A stretch of 35,426 nucleotides of DNA from an uncultured Lachnospiraceae bacterium (GCA_910579935.1 CAJTVQ010000042.1:1-35426); one strand, 5' to 3'; positions 1 through 7,084 are shown, counted from the stretch's first letter. A program made the numbers and translations. The notes: a model not told the origin generated them from the letters alone.

Positions 1-120
1 AGAACATTGGGATTCTCTGGCTTCTTAGTGGTACAAACTTTCAACTGTCAAGTATATTAAAAATACGGGAAAATAAGCATGGCCTTCAATAGAAAATAAA
101 AATCTGTTGGAGGTACTTTT

Positions 121-774
121 ATGTTATCAGAACATAATGAATTTTTAGAAAGGGCATACAGGATATTGAATAGGGTATATTTTGAGGACAGCCTGCCGGA
201 GGTAGTGATTACAATACAGTCCTCTCAAAAATCATACGGCCATATCACGGTTGGGGAGATATGGAAGGACAGCTGGGATTCCTATCATGAAATCAACCTG
301 TCGGCAGAGTACCTTAACAGACCTGTGGAAAACATTATCAGTACTCTGGTTCATGAAATGTGTCATTTGTATGCTATGGAAAATAATATAAAGGACACAT
401 CAAATAATAACCGCTATCACAATAAAAAATTTAAAGAGATAGCAGAAAAAAGGGATTTGAAAATAAGCTACCATGAGAGCATAGGATGGAGTGTAACCGA
501 GCCTACAGAAAAGTTAATAGAAACGATAAAGGAAAATCATTTAGATTCCCAGATAGAGTATGTGCGTATGGGGGCTTATGGCTGGACTGGTGGAGATAAT
601 GGAAGTGATGGAGATAATGGAAATGGTTTAACTGGTACAAAAGGGAAGAACCCCAAAAAGAAGTCCAGCACAAGAAAATATATCTGCCCTAAATGTGGTA
701 ATTCAGTGAGGGCTACAAAGGATGTAAATATAGCGTGCCTTGATTGTCTGTTGCAAATGATGAAAGAGGAATAA
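121..774 (+). CDS. SprT-like zinc metalloprotein of an integrative element
   Basis: A 217-aa protein. Residues 1-120 match the SprT/SprT-like fold: the HExxH motif reads HEMCH at residues 78-82, with a likely third zinc ligand at His100 in the RYHNKKFKEIAE stretch. A low-complexity Gly/Asp/Asn linker (about 150-170) leads to a C-terminal zinc ribbon with CPKC and CLDC pairs near residues 190-210. SprT-family proteins are metalloproteases or metalloprotease-like DNA-associated proteins, and short versions are common cargo of Firmicutes conjugative elements; the substrate here is unknown. A GGAGG site lies about 7 nt before the ATG. The gene is AT-rich compared with the chromosome further right and sits in the same strand run as the integrase, which supports membership in the mobile element. 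The family is clear; the role is inferred. Confidence 0.85.
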   Translation: MLSEHNEFLERAYRILNRVYFEDSLPEVVITIQSSQKSYGHITVGEIWKDSWDSYHEINLSAEYLNRPVENIISTLVHEMCHLYAMENNIKDTSNNNRYHNKKFKEIAEKRDLKISYHESIGWSVTEPTEKLIETIKENHLDSQIEYVRMGAYGWTGGDNGSDGDNGNGLTGTKGKNPKKKSSTRKYICPKCGNSVRATKDVNIACLDCLLQMMKEE

Positions 775-934
775 AAATCAAAAATTCCTCTACAATCTCC
801 CTAAAAATCAGTGACACATAATGGTTTATTTCCTTGCACTATCACGTCTATGAACATGGATAAATCAGCGTTAAGATTTATTTGTAAGTTAAATAAAGTT
901 AGTGCTGAGGCACGGAAAGAAAGAGGTAGACATT

Positions 935-1432
935 ATGTGCATGTATCTTACAAACGGTAACTTTTTAGGGCAGAGGCTGATAGGCTATGAATTCTATGAC
1001 AGCAAGAGCAAGGGCTTCGTAGGCATGACGGAGAAGCAGGTCATTACAAAGCTGAAAAACAATGAAAAGGTTTATGGCTTTGTTCTTGGGGAAGAGGACG
1101 GGAAAGAAGTCTTGTTACTTGATAAGGAAAACTTCAACATGGGCAACTTGCAGTTAAAAACCGGTGTAAACAGCCTGTCATGGATGAATGAGGACAGCGG
1201 TTCAGATATGAACATGGAACTGATTGTTGTAGCGGTCAGCGGTGACAAGAAGAAAGTTTATGAAACAGTCAATGCCCGCCATGCAAGGGTGGAATACACC
1301 GAGGACAAGCTGAAGATGATGCTGGAACTGAATGTTCCCGTAGCCGGTGTAAGGCTTGAAAAGAACAGGCTTGTTGCATGTGAGGGTGTGGAGATTATCA
1401 GTAATGAGGAAGAAGTAAAAGAGGGGGCGTAA
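935..1432 (+). CDS. Conserved element-borne protein of unknown function (165 aa)
   Basis: I do not recognise the family. The frame is open from a GTG at 902, but the ATG at 935 is the better start because AGAGG lies about 8 nt ahead of it and nothing comparable precedes 902. The product is soluble and mixed alpha/beta, begins MCMYLTNGNFLGQRLIGY, has no signal peptide or membrane segment, and ends in an acidic tail (EEEVKEGA). It stands alone between the SprT-like gene and a run of very small genes, on the integrase strand and with the same AT-rich composition, so it is probably element cargo or an accessory regulator. No catalytic motif is visible. Confidence 0.7.
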   Translation: MCMYLTNGNFLGQRLIGYEFYDSKSKGFVGMTEKQVITKLKNNEKVYGFVLGEEDGKEVLLLDKENFNMGNLQLKTGVNSLSWMNEDSGSDMNMELIVVAVSGDKKKVYETVNARHARVEYTEDKLKMMLELNVPVAGVRLEKNRLVACEGVEIISNEEEVKEGA

Positions 1433-1507
1433 GCCTCCTCTTTTGAGGACAGGGCATAAAAGGGGTTAAAGAAGTTCTGAAAAGATTTCAGAGAGGTACA
1501 GGGAGCA

Positions 1508-1717
1508 ATGATTGAACAGTATCGAGGTTATGAGATAAAGGTTTATTGGAGCAACATTGATTTGGGTTATGTATTCTGCGTGTTCAGCATGGACGGCGAG
1601 GGCATTATGGAGAGTGGAACATATTTCTATGAAGAAAACGCATGGATGGGGGCAAAGGAAACAGTTGACCGATATATAGAGGTTAAGGAAAGGGGGCTTG
1701 ACAGATGGACTATCTGA
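1508..1717 (+). CDS. Small protein of unknown function (69 aa)
   Basis: A 69-aa protein beginning MIEQYRGYEIKVYW. An AGAGGTACAGGGAG purine-rich stretch gives a plausible ribosome site before the ATG. It is rich in Tyr, Trp and Glu with no membrane segment, and it resembles the short antirestriction- or LPD-like small proteins seen in conjugative elements only in general character; no family is assigned. Its last 13 nt overlap the start of the next small gene at 1705, which suggests translational coupling. The opposite strand is also open here but lacks a ribosome site. Confidence 0.6.
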   Translation: MIEQYRGYEIKVYWSNIDLGYVFCVFSMDGEGIMESGTYFYEENAWMGAKETVDRYIEVKERGLDRWTI

Positions 1718-1848
1718 CATTTACAGTAATCCATACAATGATAATCATTTCATTATGTGGAGCAGTTTATTTAGGGAAACAGTGTTTCATATTCATACGC
1801 TGGATAGCAAAAGGGGTATGGAAAGAACTGGAAGGGGATAAAAATTAA
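1705..1848 (+). CDS. Single-pass membrane microprotein (47 aa)
   Basis: A 47-codon frame starting at ATG 1705 and stopping with TAA at 1846-1848. A strong purine-rich site (AAGGAAAGGGGG) lies about 9 nt upstream, inside the end of the previous gene. Residues 5-31 are strongly hydrophobic and form one probable transmembrane helix, followed by a short basic and acidic cytoplasmic tail (KGVWKELEGDKN). The 13-nt overlap with the upstream frame implies coupled expression. The hairpin terminator at 1934-1970 would end this transcript. Function unknown; only the ribosome site, overlap and membrane segment support it. Confidence 0.5.
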   Translation: MDYLTFTVIHTMIIISLCGAVYLGKQCFIFIRWIAKGVWKELEGDKN

Positions 1849-1933
1849 AGTCTGGGATATACGGCAGAATCCATAAAAACCAGTCTGAAATTCCGTTAAG
1901 AATCGCTACAGTCAAAATAAAAAATGGATGGTA

Positions 1934-1970
1934 CAATCTCCTGCAGGGTTTGGAGCAGGGGATTGTTTTT
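1934..1970 (+). terminator. Intrinsic terminator after the small-gene pair
   Basis: CAATCTCCTGC (1934-1944) pairs with GCAGGGGATTG (1955-1965), one mismatch in an 11-bp stem, followed directly by TTTTT. It lies 85 nt after the 47-aa gene. Confidence 0.8.
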
Positions 1971-2200
1971 GTAACTGTAAACAATGATTTTGAACATTGA
2001 AAAGAGAATGGGAAATTTGTCTTATAGGTTATAATACGTGCCTGACAAATATCATATTCTTCCTGAAAAAATAATCCGACATTATAATCCAAATGTTATT
2101 GGAGTGCAGGTAACATTTCAGAGAAAGCACTGGAAAGGTGGGGAGCATACCCTCCTGCTTTTGAAACCTTACAACTCAGATAATTGTTATACAGTAAAAG

Positions 2201-2237
2201 AAAAATCCTGTCTGGCGGCATACTGGATAGGATTTTT
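2201..2237 (+). terminator. Terminator-like hairpin in a gene-free stretch
   Basis: AAAAATCCTGTC (2201-2212) pairs with GATAGGATTTTT (2226-2237), a 12-bp stem with one G-T pair and a symmetric A/T tract, so it could act in either direction. From 1849 to 2309 I see no convincing gene: the only plus-strand frame (2038-2280) has a GTG start, no ribosome site, and runs through this hairpin. Confidence 0.6.
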
Positions 2238-2309
2238 CTTTATTCCTGTTTACATACACGCTGTACATAAAGGGGTGTAATTAAAAAAATTTGGAAGGAG
2301 TAATTTTTT

Positions 2310-2594
2310 ATGTATGAGCAGGAAATAATTAAATGCCTGAAGAATCTGGGCAAGCAGATTTGGTCAATGCAACAGATAATGTCCAACCTTGACCGGGATG
2401 TCAGAAATATGCGTGTCAGTGGGAATACCATAGTCAAAACCATACCCTTTGGAGTCAAGGATATTTCCAGTGTCCAGCTGGTGGATGCATACACAAGGGG
2501 GCTGAACATGGAACAGCTGATTGCTCTGGGTAATCAGAAATATACAGCAGAGCAGATATACAATAAATTGAAAAGAGCGGGGGTGGTGGACTGA
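2310..2594 (+). CDS. Small helical protein of unknown function (94 aa)
   Basis: A 94-aa protein starting MYEQEIIKCLKNLGKQIW, with AAGGAG about 11 nt upstream. It is predicted to be mostly helical: the N-terminal 45 residues could form a coiled helix pair, and the C-terminal YTAEQIYNKLKRAGVVD resembles a small helix-turn-helix or winged-helix end. A DNA-binding accessory role, for example helping excision, is possible but unproven. Its stop codon overlaps the next start (TGATG), so the two are translationally coupled. Confidence 0.6.
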   Translation: MYEQEIIKCLKNLGKQIWSMQQIMSNLDRDVRNMRVSGNTIVKTIPFGVKDISSVQLVDAYTRGLNMEQLIALGNQKYTAEQIYNKLKRAGVVD

Positions 2595-2770
2595 TGAAAG
2601 CGGTTGTTAAACATAACGGTGTGGAGTTGCCAGAGGCTTTGTGTCTGGTAAACACTGCCAGTAACATTGTTACATTGGAAACAATGTTAGAACCAAATAT
2701 AAGCCTTGACCTTGACAAGGTTTATGTGGAAGTCAATTTATTTGGGGATCTGGAAGAATTGGAAGATTAA
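2594..2770 (+). CDS. Small acidic protein (58 aa), coupled to the upstream gene
   Basis: The ATG at 2594 shares one base with the preceding TGA (TGATG junction), and the frame ends with TAA at 2768-2770. The 58-aa product starts MKAVVKHNGVELPEAL and ends in a very acidic tail (GDLEELED). No family is recognised. A good terminator follows 6 nt after the stop, which fits a genuine two-gene operon with the 94-aa protein. Confidence 0.55.
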   Translation: MKAVVKHNGVELPEALCLVNTASNIVTLETMLEPNISLDLDKVYVEVNLFGDLEELED

Positions 2771-2775
2771 AAAGG

Positions 2776-2810
2776 ACTGCTCATGGCCTGAAGGCTGTGA
2801 GTGGTTTTTT
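2776..2810 (+). terminator. Intrinsic terminator of the two-gene operon
   Basis: ACTGCTCA (2776-2783) pairs with TGAGTGGT (2797-2804, two G-T pairs). An inner GCCT/AGGC helix extends the stem, and a run of six T follows. Confidence 0.8.
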
Positions 2811-2915
2811 ATGGACGTAGATTTAAGTATACACTTTAATGTTGAGGAATTGGGAGAGAGGGAAATTATGTCATGTATGATTTTCCAAAAGTGCACGTTA
2901 AGGGAGGGGGATATA

Positions 2916-2970
2916 TTTTTTTCTGAAAAAGTAATTTTTCGGGTGTGAAAACAAGGTTTTCAGAAAAAAA
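2916..2970. repeat. Nested inverted repeat
   Basis: TTTTTTTCTGAAAA (2916-2929) is the exact reverse complement of 2957-2970. Between the arms, TTTTC (2936-2940) pairs with GAAAA (2947-2951) around a GGGTGT loop, making a hairpin inside a hairpin. Confidence 0.7.
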
Positions 2971-3023
2971 GTGTGTAGGGGTATAACGCTGTGATGAAAA
3001 ATCGGATGTACGCAGAAATCAGA

Positions 3024-3276
3024 CTGGTTGGAAAAACAGTATTTCAGTATGTTTTGCATGGGATGCTGAACAATCAAAAATATTGAAAAGACCATAAGGG
3101 GGAGCATTTCAGAAAATCATGTTTATATAGGAAGAAATACATAGGTTGCAAACCAAGCCAGCATAACAGCAACAATAAATTCAAGTGATAAAGAAAAGTA
3201 CAATGATAGTTGTGGATCACATGCAGTTGATAAATTTTTATTATGACAAAATTTTATCTGGTTGGAAAAATAGTAT
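3024..3276 (+). repeat. 19-bp direct repeat pair
   Basis: CTGGTTGGAAAAACAGTAT at 3024-3042 recurs at 3258-3276 with a single change (C to T), 234 bp apart. Both copies are non-coding and lie upstream of int. Confidence 0.65.
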
Positions 3277-3398
3277 TGCTATGGGAGGGAATCAAGAGAG
3301 AAAGAGTATTTAACCATTATGATACATGGGGATTTTCAAATATTTTATAAAAATTCACTTCCCGTTCACAACCCATCAAAAAAACAGCGTTACCATAA

Positions 3399-3418
3399 GC
3401 CCCCTTGAAAGAGGGGGC
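3399..3418 (+). promoter_or_regulatory. GAAA-loop hairpin in front of int
   Basis: GCCCCCTT (3399-3406) pairs with GAGGGGGC (3411-3418), closed by a GAAA tetraloop. It is 35 nt upstream of the integrase start and is followed by GTAAAAAATTT rather than a pure T run. It could block read-through into int or act as an attenuator. Confidence 0.55.
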
Positions 3419-3452
3419 AGTAAAAAATTTGATTATATGGAGGTTAAAGATT

Positions 3453-4670
3453 ATGAGTAAAGATAATAAGAGAAGAGACAGCAAAGGCCGTATATTGAGG
3501 ACTGGCGAGCAACAACGGAGTAATGGACAGTATTTATATACATACAAAGGAAGAGACGGCAAAAATAAATTTGTTTACAGCTGGAAACTGGAACCGACTG
3601 ACAAACAGCCAGAGGGTAAGCGTTCAGGAAAATCATTGAGGGAATTAGAGAAAGAGATTGAAAAGTTTCTCAATGAGGAGGTGGCATACCACGGTGGGGA
3701 TGTCACAGTATTAGAGTTGGTTGAGAGATACATTGCAACAAAAACAGGGGTAAGGCATAACACCCTTGCCGGATATAAGACGGTGGCAAACATTCTGAAA
3801 AGGGAAGAGTTTGGCGCCAGACGGATTGATACGGTAAAGGTATCAGATGCCAAACTCTGGCTGATAAAGCTACAGTCAGAGGATAAGAGAAGTTACAGCA
3901 GTATTCACAGTATCAGGGGAGTCATGCGTCCTGCGTTCCGCATGGCTGTTGAGGACGACTTAATCCGCAGGAACCCTTTCGACTGGGAACTTGCAACAGT
4001 GCTGATAAATGACAGCGTATCTAGGGAAGCAGTCACACCAAGACAAGAACGGCTGTTCCTTGGCTTTGTAAAAGGGGATAAGCATTACAGCCAGTACTAT
4101 GAGGGTATGTATATACTTTTTAAAACTGGCATGAGAGTATCGGAATTTTGCGGCCTTACACTGTCAGATGTGGATATGAAAGAAAGGAAGATACATATAG
4201 ATAAACAGTTACAGCGTACAAGGGATGGGAAATACATTATTGCAGATACAAAAACTACATATGGGGAGAGGGATCTTCCCATGACGGAAGAGGTTTACCA
4301 GTGCTTTAAAAAGCTGATAAACAAACGCAGGAAAACAAAGGTGGAGCCAATGGTGGACGGCGTGGGGGGCTTTCTGGTGCTGGATAAAAACGGCATGCCG
4401 TACCTTGCGCTCCATTGGGAAAAAAGGTTTGAGTACGCTTTGGGGAAATACAATCGGACGTTCAAAGAAGAATTGCCGACAATCACGCCCCATGTGTGTA
4501 GGCATACCTATTGCAGTAACATGGCAAAATCGGGAGTAAGCCCGAAAACCTTACAGTACCTCATGGGACATGCCGACATAGCGACCACATTAAATGTTTA
4601 CACCCATTTGAAATATGATGACGTGGAAAAGGAAGTGAGGGAGTTGGAGAAAAAGCTGTCTGGAGAGTAA
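3453..4670 (+). CDS. int: Tn916-family tyrosine integrase
   Basis: A 405-aa protein from ATG 3453 (TGGAGG about 10 nt upstream; the open frame extends to a TTG at 3405 without a ribosome site). The N-terminal RRDSKGRILRTGE...LYTYKGRDGKNKFVYSWKL is the three-stranded arm-binding domain typical of Tn916 Int. A SAM-like core-binding domain (about 80-180) and the catalytic domain follow: Arg in TGMRVSEF, a Lys on the beta-hairpin near TKTTYGERDLP, HVCRH, the second His in MGHAD and the nucleophile Tyr in NVYTHLKYDD near the end. Length matches Tn916 Int (405 aa). It would integrate and excise the element whose right end follows. No excisionase gene is visible upstream. Confidence 0.95.
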   Translation: MSKDNKRRDSKGRILRTGEQQRSNGQYLYTYKGRDGKNKFVYSWKLEPTDKQPEGKRSGKSLRELEKEIEKFLNEEVAYHGGDVTVLELVERYIATKTGVRHNTLAGYKTVANILKREEFGARRIDTVKVSDAKLWLIKLQSEDKRSYSSIHSIRGVMRPAFRMAVEDDLIRRNPFDWELATVLINDSVSREAVTPRQERLFLGFVKGDKHYSQYYEGMYILFKTGMRVSEFCGLTLSDVDMKERKIHIDKQLQRTRDGKYIIADTKTTYGERDLPMTEEVYQCFKKLINKRRKTKVEPMVDGVGGFLVLDKNGMPYLALHWEKRFEYALGKYNRTFKEELPTITPHVCRHTYCSNMAKSGVSPKTLQYLMGHADIATTLNVYTHLKYDDVEKEVRELEKKLSGE

Positions 4671-4699
4671 GGGGGCATGGGTGGTTTTACCTTTGGAAA

Positions 4700-4735
4700 G
4701 AGTAAAAAAGAGGGCATTTTACTTCTTTTTTACTC
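4700..4735. terminator. AT-rich inverted repeat after int, likely terminator
   Basis: GAGTAAAAAAG (4700-4710) is exactly complementary to CTTTTTTACTC (4725-4735); an A-T pair extends the stem to 12 bp. It lies 30 nt past the int stop and has T-rich arms on both strands, so it can terminate int and shield the element from chromosomal transcription. Confidence 0.65.
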
Positions 4736-4750
4736 ATTTTGGGGGACAAA

Positions 4751-4844
4751 ATATACCGGGTTATGGTAAGATATACGGGGAACCGTGTTTTTGGGGCCAG
4801 AGGAAAAACCTTGAAAACATGGGAAAAAACCAAGATATACCGAG
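4751..4844 (+). repeat. Three copies of an ATATACCGGG motif near the element end
   Basis: ATATACCGGG (4751-4760), ATATACGGGG (4771-4780) and ATATACCGAG (4835-4844), each preceded by A-rich sequence (AAG in the last two). The first two are exactly 20 bp apart, about two helical turns. Position between int and the first chromosomal gene fits arm-type integrase sites; this is inference. Confidence 0.5.
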
Positions 4845-4865
4845 ATATAAGGAGTTATGAGAAGT

Positions 4866-5357
4866 ATGGTAAAAATTTTATTTATATGCCACGGCAACAT
4901 CTGCCGCTCCCCCATGGCAGAATTCATACTAAAAGACATGGTAAAAAAGCAGGGCATTTCGGACCAGTTTGAAATAGCTTCCGCAGCCACCAGCACCGAG
5001 GAAATCTGGAACGGCATTGGCAATCCGGTTTATCCGCCGGCGCGGGATGAGTTGGCGAAACACGGTATCCGCTGTGACGGTAAGCGTGCCGTTCAACTGA
5101 AAAAATCAGATTATGATTACTATGATTATCTGATCGGCATGGATACCATGAACATCAGGAATATAGAAAGAATGACAGGGCATAAGTACGGGGAAAATCC
5201 GGATAAGATCACCCTGCTTTTGGAGTATGCGGGAAGGAAAGACAGCATTTCGGATCCATGGTATACTTCCAGATTTGATATTACCTATCAGGATGTGATA
5301 GAGGGGTGTCAGGCGCTGCTGGAGCATTTATGGGAAAAGGGGGAACTTGAGGATTGA
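4866..5357 (+). CDS. Low-molecular-weight protein tyrosine phosphatase
   Basis: A 163-aa cytoplasmic phosphatase of the arsenate-reductase-like LMW-PTP family. The P-loop CHGNICRS (residues 8-15) supplies the nucleophile Cys8 and Arg14 of the CX5R signature, and DPWYT (Asp130) holds the general acid. The frame also contains an ATG at 4857, but AAGGAG ends only 2 nt before it, while it lies 11 nt before ATG 4866, and the family usually begins MxKILFVCHGN, so 4866 is chosen. It is the first clearly chromosomal gene after the integrative element, whose end lies directly upstream and may have replaced the native promoter. Its stop overlaps the next start by 4 nt. Confidence 0.92.
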   Translation: MVKILFICHGNICRSPMAEFILKDMVKKQGISDQFEIASAATSTEEIWNGIGNPVYPPARDELAKHGIRCDGKRAVQLKKSDYDYYDYLIGMDTMNIRNIERMTGHKYGENPDKITLLLEYAGRKDSISDPWYTSRFDITYQDVIEGCQALLEHLWEKGELED

Positions 5358-5752
5358 AGGCAGAAAGGATCCCTGTCTATGCAGGTTGTTTTTTCGGGCT
5401 GATGGTAGCAGCGTATCTGGAATTCTGTGCGGTGAGTGCTTTTCTTTGGGCAGGGTTTAACGGATATGGCGGAATAGCGATGGAATATAATTCGAAAGGC
5501 GAAACTGCTTTTGGCATTGTATTGTATGTACCGCCCCTGATGCTTCTTTTTATACTGGCGCTGCGTATGTTTATCCATTGTAAACAAAAAGCGGCAGTGG
5601 AATATTATTTTTATGACCTTCTATTTTGCGTTTCGGCAGTCGGCATGGCTGTCTTTTTCTGTTATTTTTTTAAGGAACCAGGACAGACTATCATTGATTT
5701 TGTCATGCGTGCCATCAGGGAAAGAGGCTGGTTATACTATCCTGCGCCGTAA
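5354..5752 (+). CDS. Small membrane protein of unknown function (132 aa)
   Basis: Starts at a TTG overlapping the phosphatase stop (ATTGA), with an AAGGGGG site about 10 nt upstream, so it is probably coupled to the phosphatase. Three hydrophobic segments (about residues 9-33, 54-76 and 86-106) predict three transmembrane helices, with a short basic end (MRAIRERGWLYYPAP). No family is recognised. The use of TTG and the close coupling are reasonable for this group, but the exact start is less certain than the frame. Confidence 0.65.
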   Translation: MKAERIPVYAGCFFGLMVAAYLEFCAVSAFLWAGFNGYGGIAMEYNSKGETAFGIVLYVPPLMLLFILALRMFIHCKQKAAVEYYFYDLLFCVSAVGMAVFFCYFFKEPGQTIIDFVMRAIRERGWLYYPAP

Positions 5753-5772
5753 ATTGGCAGAAGGGTAAGAGG

Positions 5773-5931
5773 TAAGGAACTGTTTATAAATAACTTTACA
5801 GTTTGCCTGACTGAGTCTGCAAATACTGCGTTGTTGTCAGCCGCCGATGCCCATATCGACTACTTCCGCCGCCTTGCCTTTGCGGATTCATCATGCGAAA
5901 AATTGCATAGTTTTTTATAAACAGTTCCTAA
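5773..5931. mobile_element. MITE-like element with 15-bp terminal inverted repeats and TAA duplication
   Basis: GGAACTGTTTATAAA (5776-5790) is the exact reverse complement of TTTATAAACAGTTCC (5914-5928). The 153-bp unit between and including these ends is flanked on both sides by TAA (5773-5775 and 5929-5931), as expected for a target-site duplication. The interior has no convincing gene (a 73-codon frame across it lacks a ribosome site). A transposase source is not in the window. Confidence 0.75.
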
Positions 5932-5943
5932 GACGGCCGCCCA

Positions 5944-6155
5944 GACAGCACTGCCTGAAACAGAAAGATCAAACAGAAAGAAACGATAAGGAATGGCGCT
6001 GTTTTTTTACGGATTCTCAGAAACGCAGTACAGTGACAGTCCGATGCCAGTCCGCAGCAGGGCAGTAAGACAGCCGCCGGAAACGGAAAATGGATTTCCG
6101 TGAAGACAACGGGAATACGCTTGACATCCCTGTGTTATCCATATAGAATAAAGGA
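5944..6155 (+). repeat. Intergenic repeat with promoter at its end, copy 1
   Basis: Clearly related to 28393-28600. Shared landmarks in order: AGACAGC..GCCTGAAA, GAAACGATAAG, a GCGC.GTTTTTTT tract, CGGATT.TCAGA, GGCAG, GAAAAT.GATTTCCGTG, then a sigma-A promoter. The distance from GATTTCCGTG to the -35 box is the same in both copies. The repeat stops about 35 nt before the ABC ATPase gene. No coding frame is conserved. Confidence 0.7.
6121..6149 (+). promoter_or_regulatory. Sigma-A-type promoter before the ABC ATPase
   Basis: TTGACA (6121-6126), 17-nt spacer, TAGAAT (6144-6149). The predicted start near 6156 lies 35 nt before the ATG at 6191. Confidence 0.75.
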
Positions 6156-6190
6156 ATATTTAGCAAAAAGTACAGGGAGCCGTTAAAACA

Positions 6191-6859
6191 ATGATTGAAG
6201 TGTCCCATATAAAGAAGAAGTACGGCAAAAAGCAAATTCTTCAGGATATCAGCTTTCAGGTGAGATGCGGGGAGTGTGTGGCGGTGGTTGGGAAGAACGG
6301 CTGCGGAAAATCCACGCTTTTGCAGATTATGGCGGGCATCCTCAAAGCAGACGGAGGAAACATCCGTTATTTCGGACAGGATACCAGAAAGAATAAAAAG
6401 ATATTTCGGAAGTACTGCGGTTATGTTCCGCAGGAAAATCCCCTGATGGAAGAATTATCGGTAAAGGATAATCTGAAATTATGGGGGGCAGGGAAAAACG
6501 CTTCTTCTGAGAAAGTGATACAGCAGTTCCAGCTGGAAGAAATTCTGCCTGTGCCGGTGGAAAAGCTGTCCGGCGGGATGAAACGCCGGTTGAGCATAGC
6601 GTGTGCGCTGTTGGAGTGGCCGCCCATTCTGCTGTTGGATGAGCCGACCACGGCGATTGATATTTATTATCAGGAAAATGTGCGTCAGTGGATGGGAGAA
6701 TACCGGAAAATGAACGGTATCATTGTGATGACGACCCACGATGAAAAAGAGATTCTGACAGCAGACAGATGTTTGGTTATGAATGACGGAAAAATGCTGG
6801 AATTGGACGGAGACGATATCCGCATGCAGAAAATAAGGAGTTATATTGCAGCGCCTTGA
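6191..6859 (+). CDS. ABC transporter ATP-binding protein (export type)
   Basis: A 222-aa nucleotide-binding subunit. Walker A is GKNGCGKST (34-42), the Q-loop is at Gln81 (VPQENPLM), the signature is LSGGMKRR (126-133), Walker B is ILLLDEPTT (Asp150, Glu151) and the switch His lies in TTHDE near 182. The short length and two-gene permease partner set fit the ABC-2 drug, antibiotic or polysaccharide exporter group. Two ABC-2 permeases follow at 8751 and 9941, after a non-coding RNA candidate and a 498-aa anchored protein. The ATG has a GGGAG about 11 nt upstream. Substrate unknown. Confidence 0.9.
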   Translation: MIEVSHIKKKYGKKQILQDISFQVRCGECVAVVGKNGCGKSTLLQIMAGILKADGGNIRYFGQDTRKNKKIFRKYCGYVPQENPLMEELSVKDNLKLWGAGKNASSEKVIQQFQLEEILPVPVEKLSGGMKRRLSIACALLEWPPILLLDEPTTAIDIYYQENVRQWMGEYRKMNGIIVMTTHDEKEILTADRCLVMNDGKMLELDGDDIRMQKIRSYIAAP

Positions 6860-6883
6860 CGGATGATGGCATAACGGTATAAA
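6856..6883 (+). promoter_or_regulatory. Promoter overlapping the ATPase stop codon
   Basis: TTGACG (6856-6861), 16-nt spacer, TATAAA (6878-6883). It overlaps the TGA stop (6857-6859) and would start transcription near 6890, at the head of the structured region ending at 7084. Confidence 0.6.
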
Positions 6884-6889
6884 ATTCTG

Positions 6890-7084
6890 TTTTTGTTAGG
6901 AAATCCGGCTGAACAAACGGCAATACGTGCATTTATTCCCGCGGGCAGCGAGCCAAGTGGCTGCTTAAGAGATGCAGAGCATCTCCGGCGACTGCCGCGA
7001 GGGTCAAATACCAATGTGTCTAAAAGACACATTCCCCTTGGGGTGTTTCAAATTTGATGCCCCGCTGCTTGCGGCGGGGTTTTT
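6890..7084 (+). ncRNA. Candidate structured non-coding RNA, about 195 nt
   Basis: No frame with a ribosome site lies here, but the sequence is packed with helices. An outer stem CCC-CG-GGCAG (from about 6938) pairs with CTGCC-CG-GGG (to about 7003) with small bulges. Inside it are AGCC/GGCT and a perfect GAGATGC/GCATCTC hairpin (6969-6985). Next come a perfect 9-bp AATGTGTCT/AGACACATT hairpin (7013-7033), CCCCTTGGGG (7034-7043), and a terminator (7060-7084). A promoter sits at 6856-6883. It does not match the conserved cores I know for 6S, SRP, tmRNA, RNase P or common riboswitches. It could be a stand-alone RNA, an attenuating leader, or a multi-copy repeat. Confidence 0.5.
7060..7084 (+). 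terminator. Strong intrinsic terminator
   Basis: CCCCGCTG (7060-7067) pairs with CGGCGGGG (7072-7079, one G-T pair) around a CTTG loop, followed by TTTTT. It separates the ATPase and RNA region from the 498-aa gene. Confidence 0.85.

Larger units (their letters stand above)
2811..3452 (+). other. 640-bp gene-free stretch upstream of the integrase
   Basis: I find no frame with a believable ribosome site, and in particular no excisionase gene, which in Tn916 sits just before int. What it holds is structure: a 14-bp perfect inverted repeat (2916-2929 with 2957-2970) enclosing a smaller hairpin, a 19-bp direct repeat with one mismatch (3024-3042 and 3258-3276), and a GAAA-loop hairpin just before int (3399-3418). 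It may be a regulatory or recombination-accessory region. Confidence 0.6.

Noticed and set aside
2038..2280. 80-codon frame starting at GTG
   Set aside because: No ribosome site and it reads through the terminator-like hairpin at 2201-2237.
2706..3107. Small frames on both strands between 2706 and 3107
   Set aside because: They overlap the terminator at 2776-2810 and the nested inverted repeat and lack ribosome sites.
5847..6068. 73-codon frame
   Set aside because: Runs from inside the MITE-like element into the intergenic repeat; no ribosome site and not conserved in the second repeat copy.
6890..7084. 6S RNA, SRP RNA or a known riboswitch
   Set aside because: None of the conserved cores I know is present, and the fold has several short hairpins rather than a long rod; kept only as an unnamed RNA candidate.
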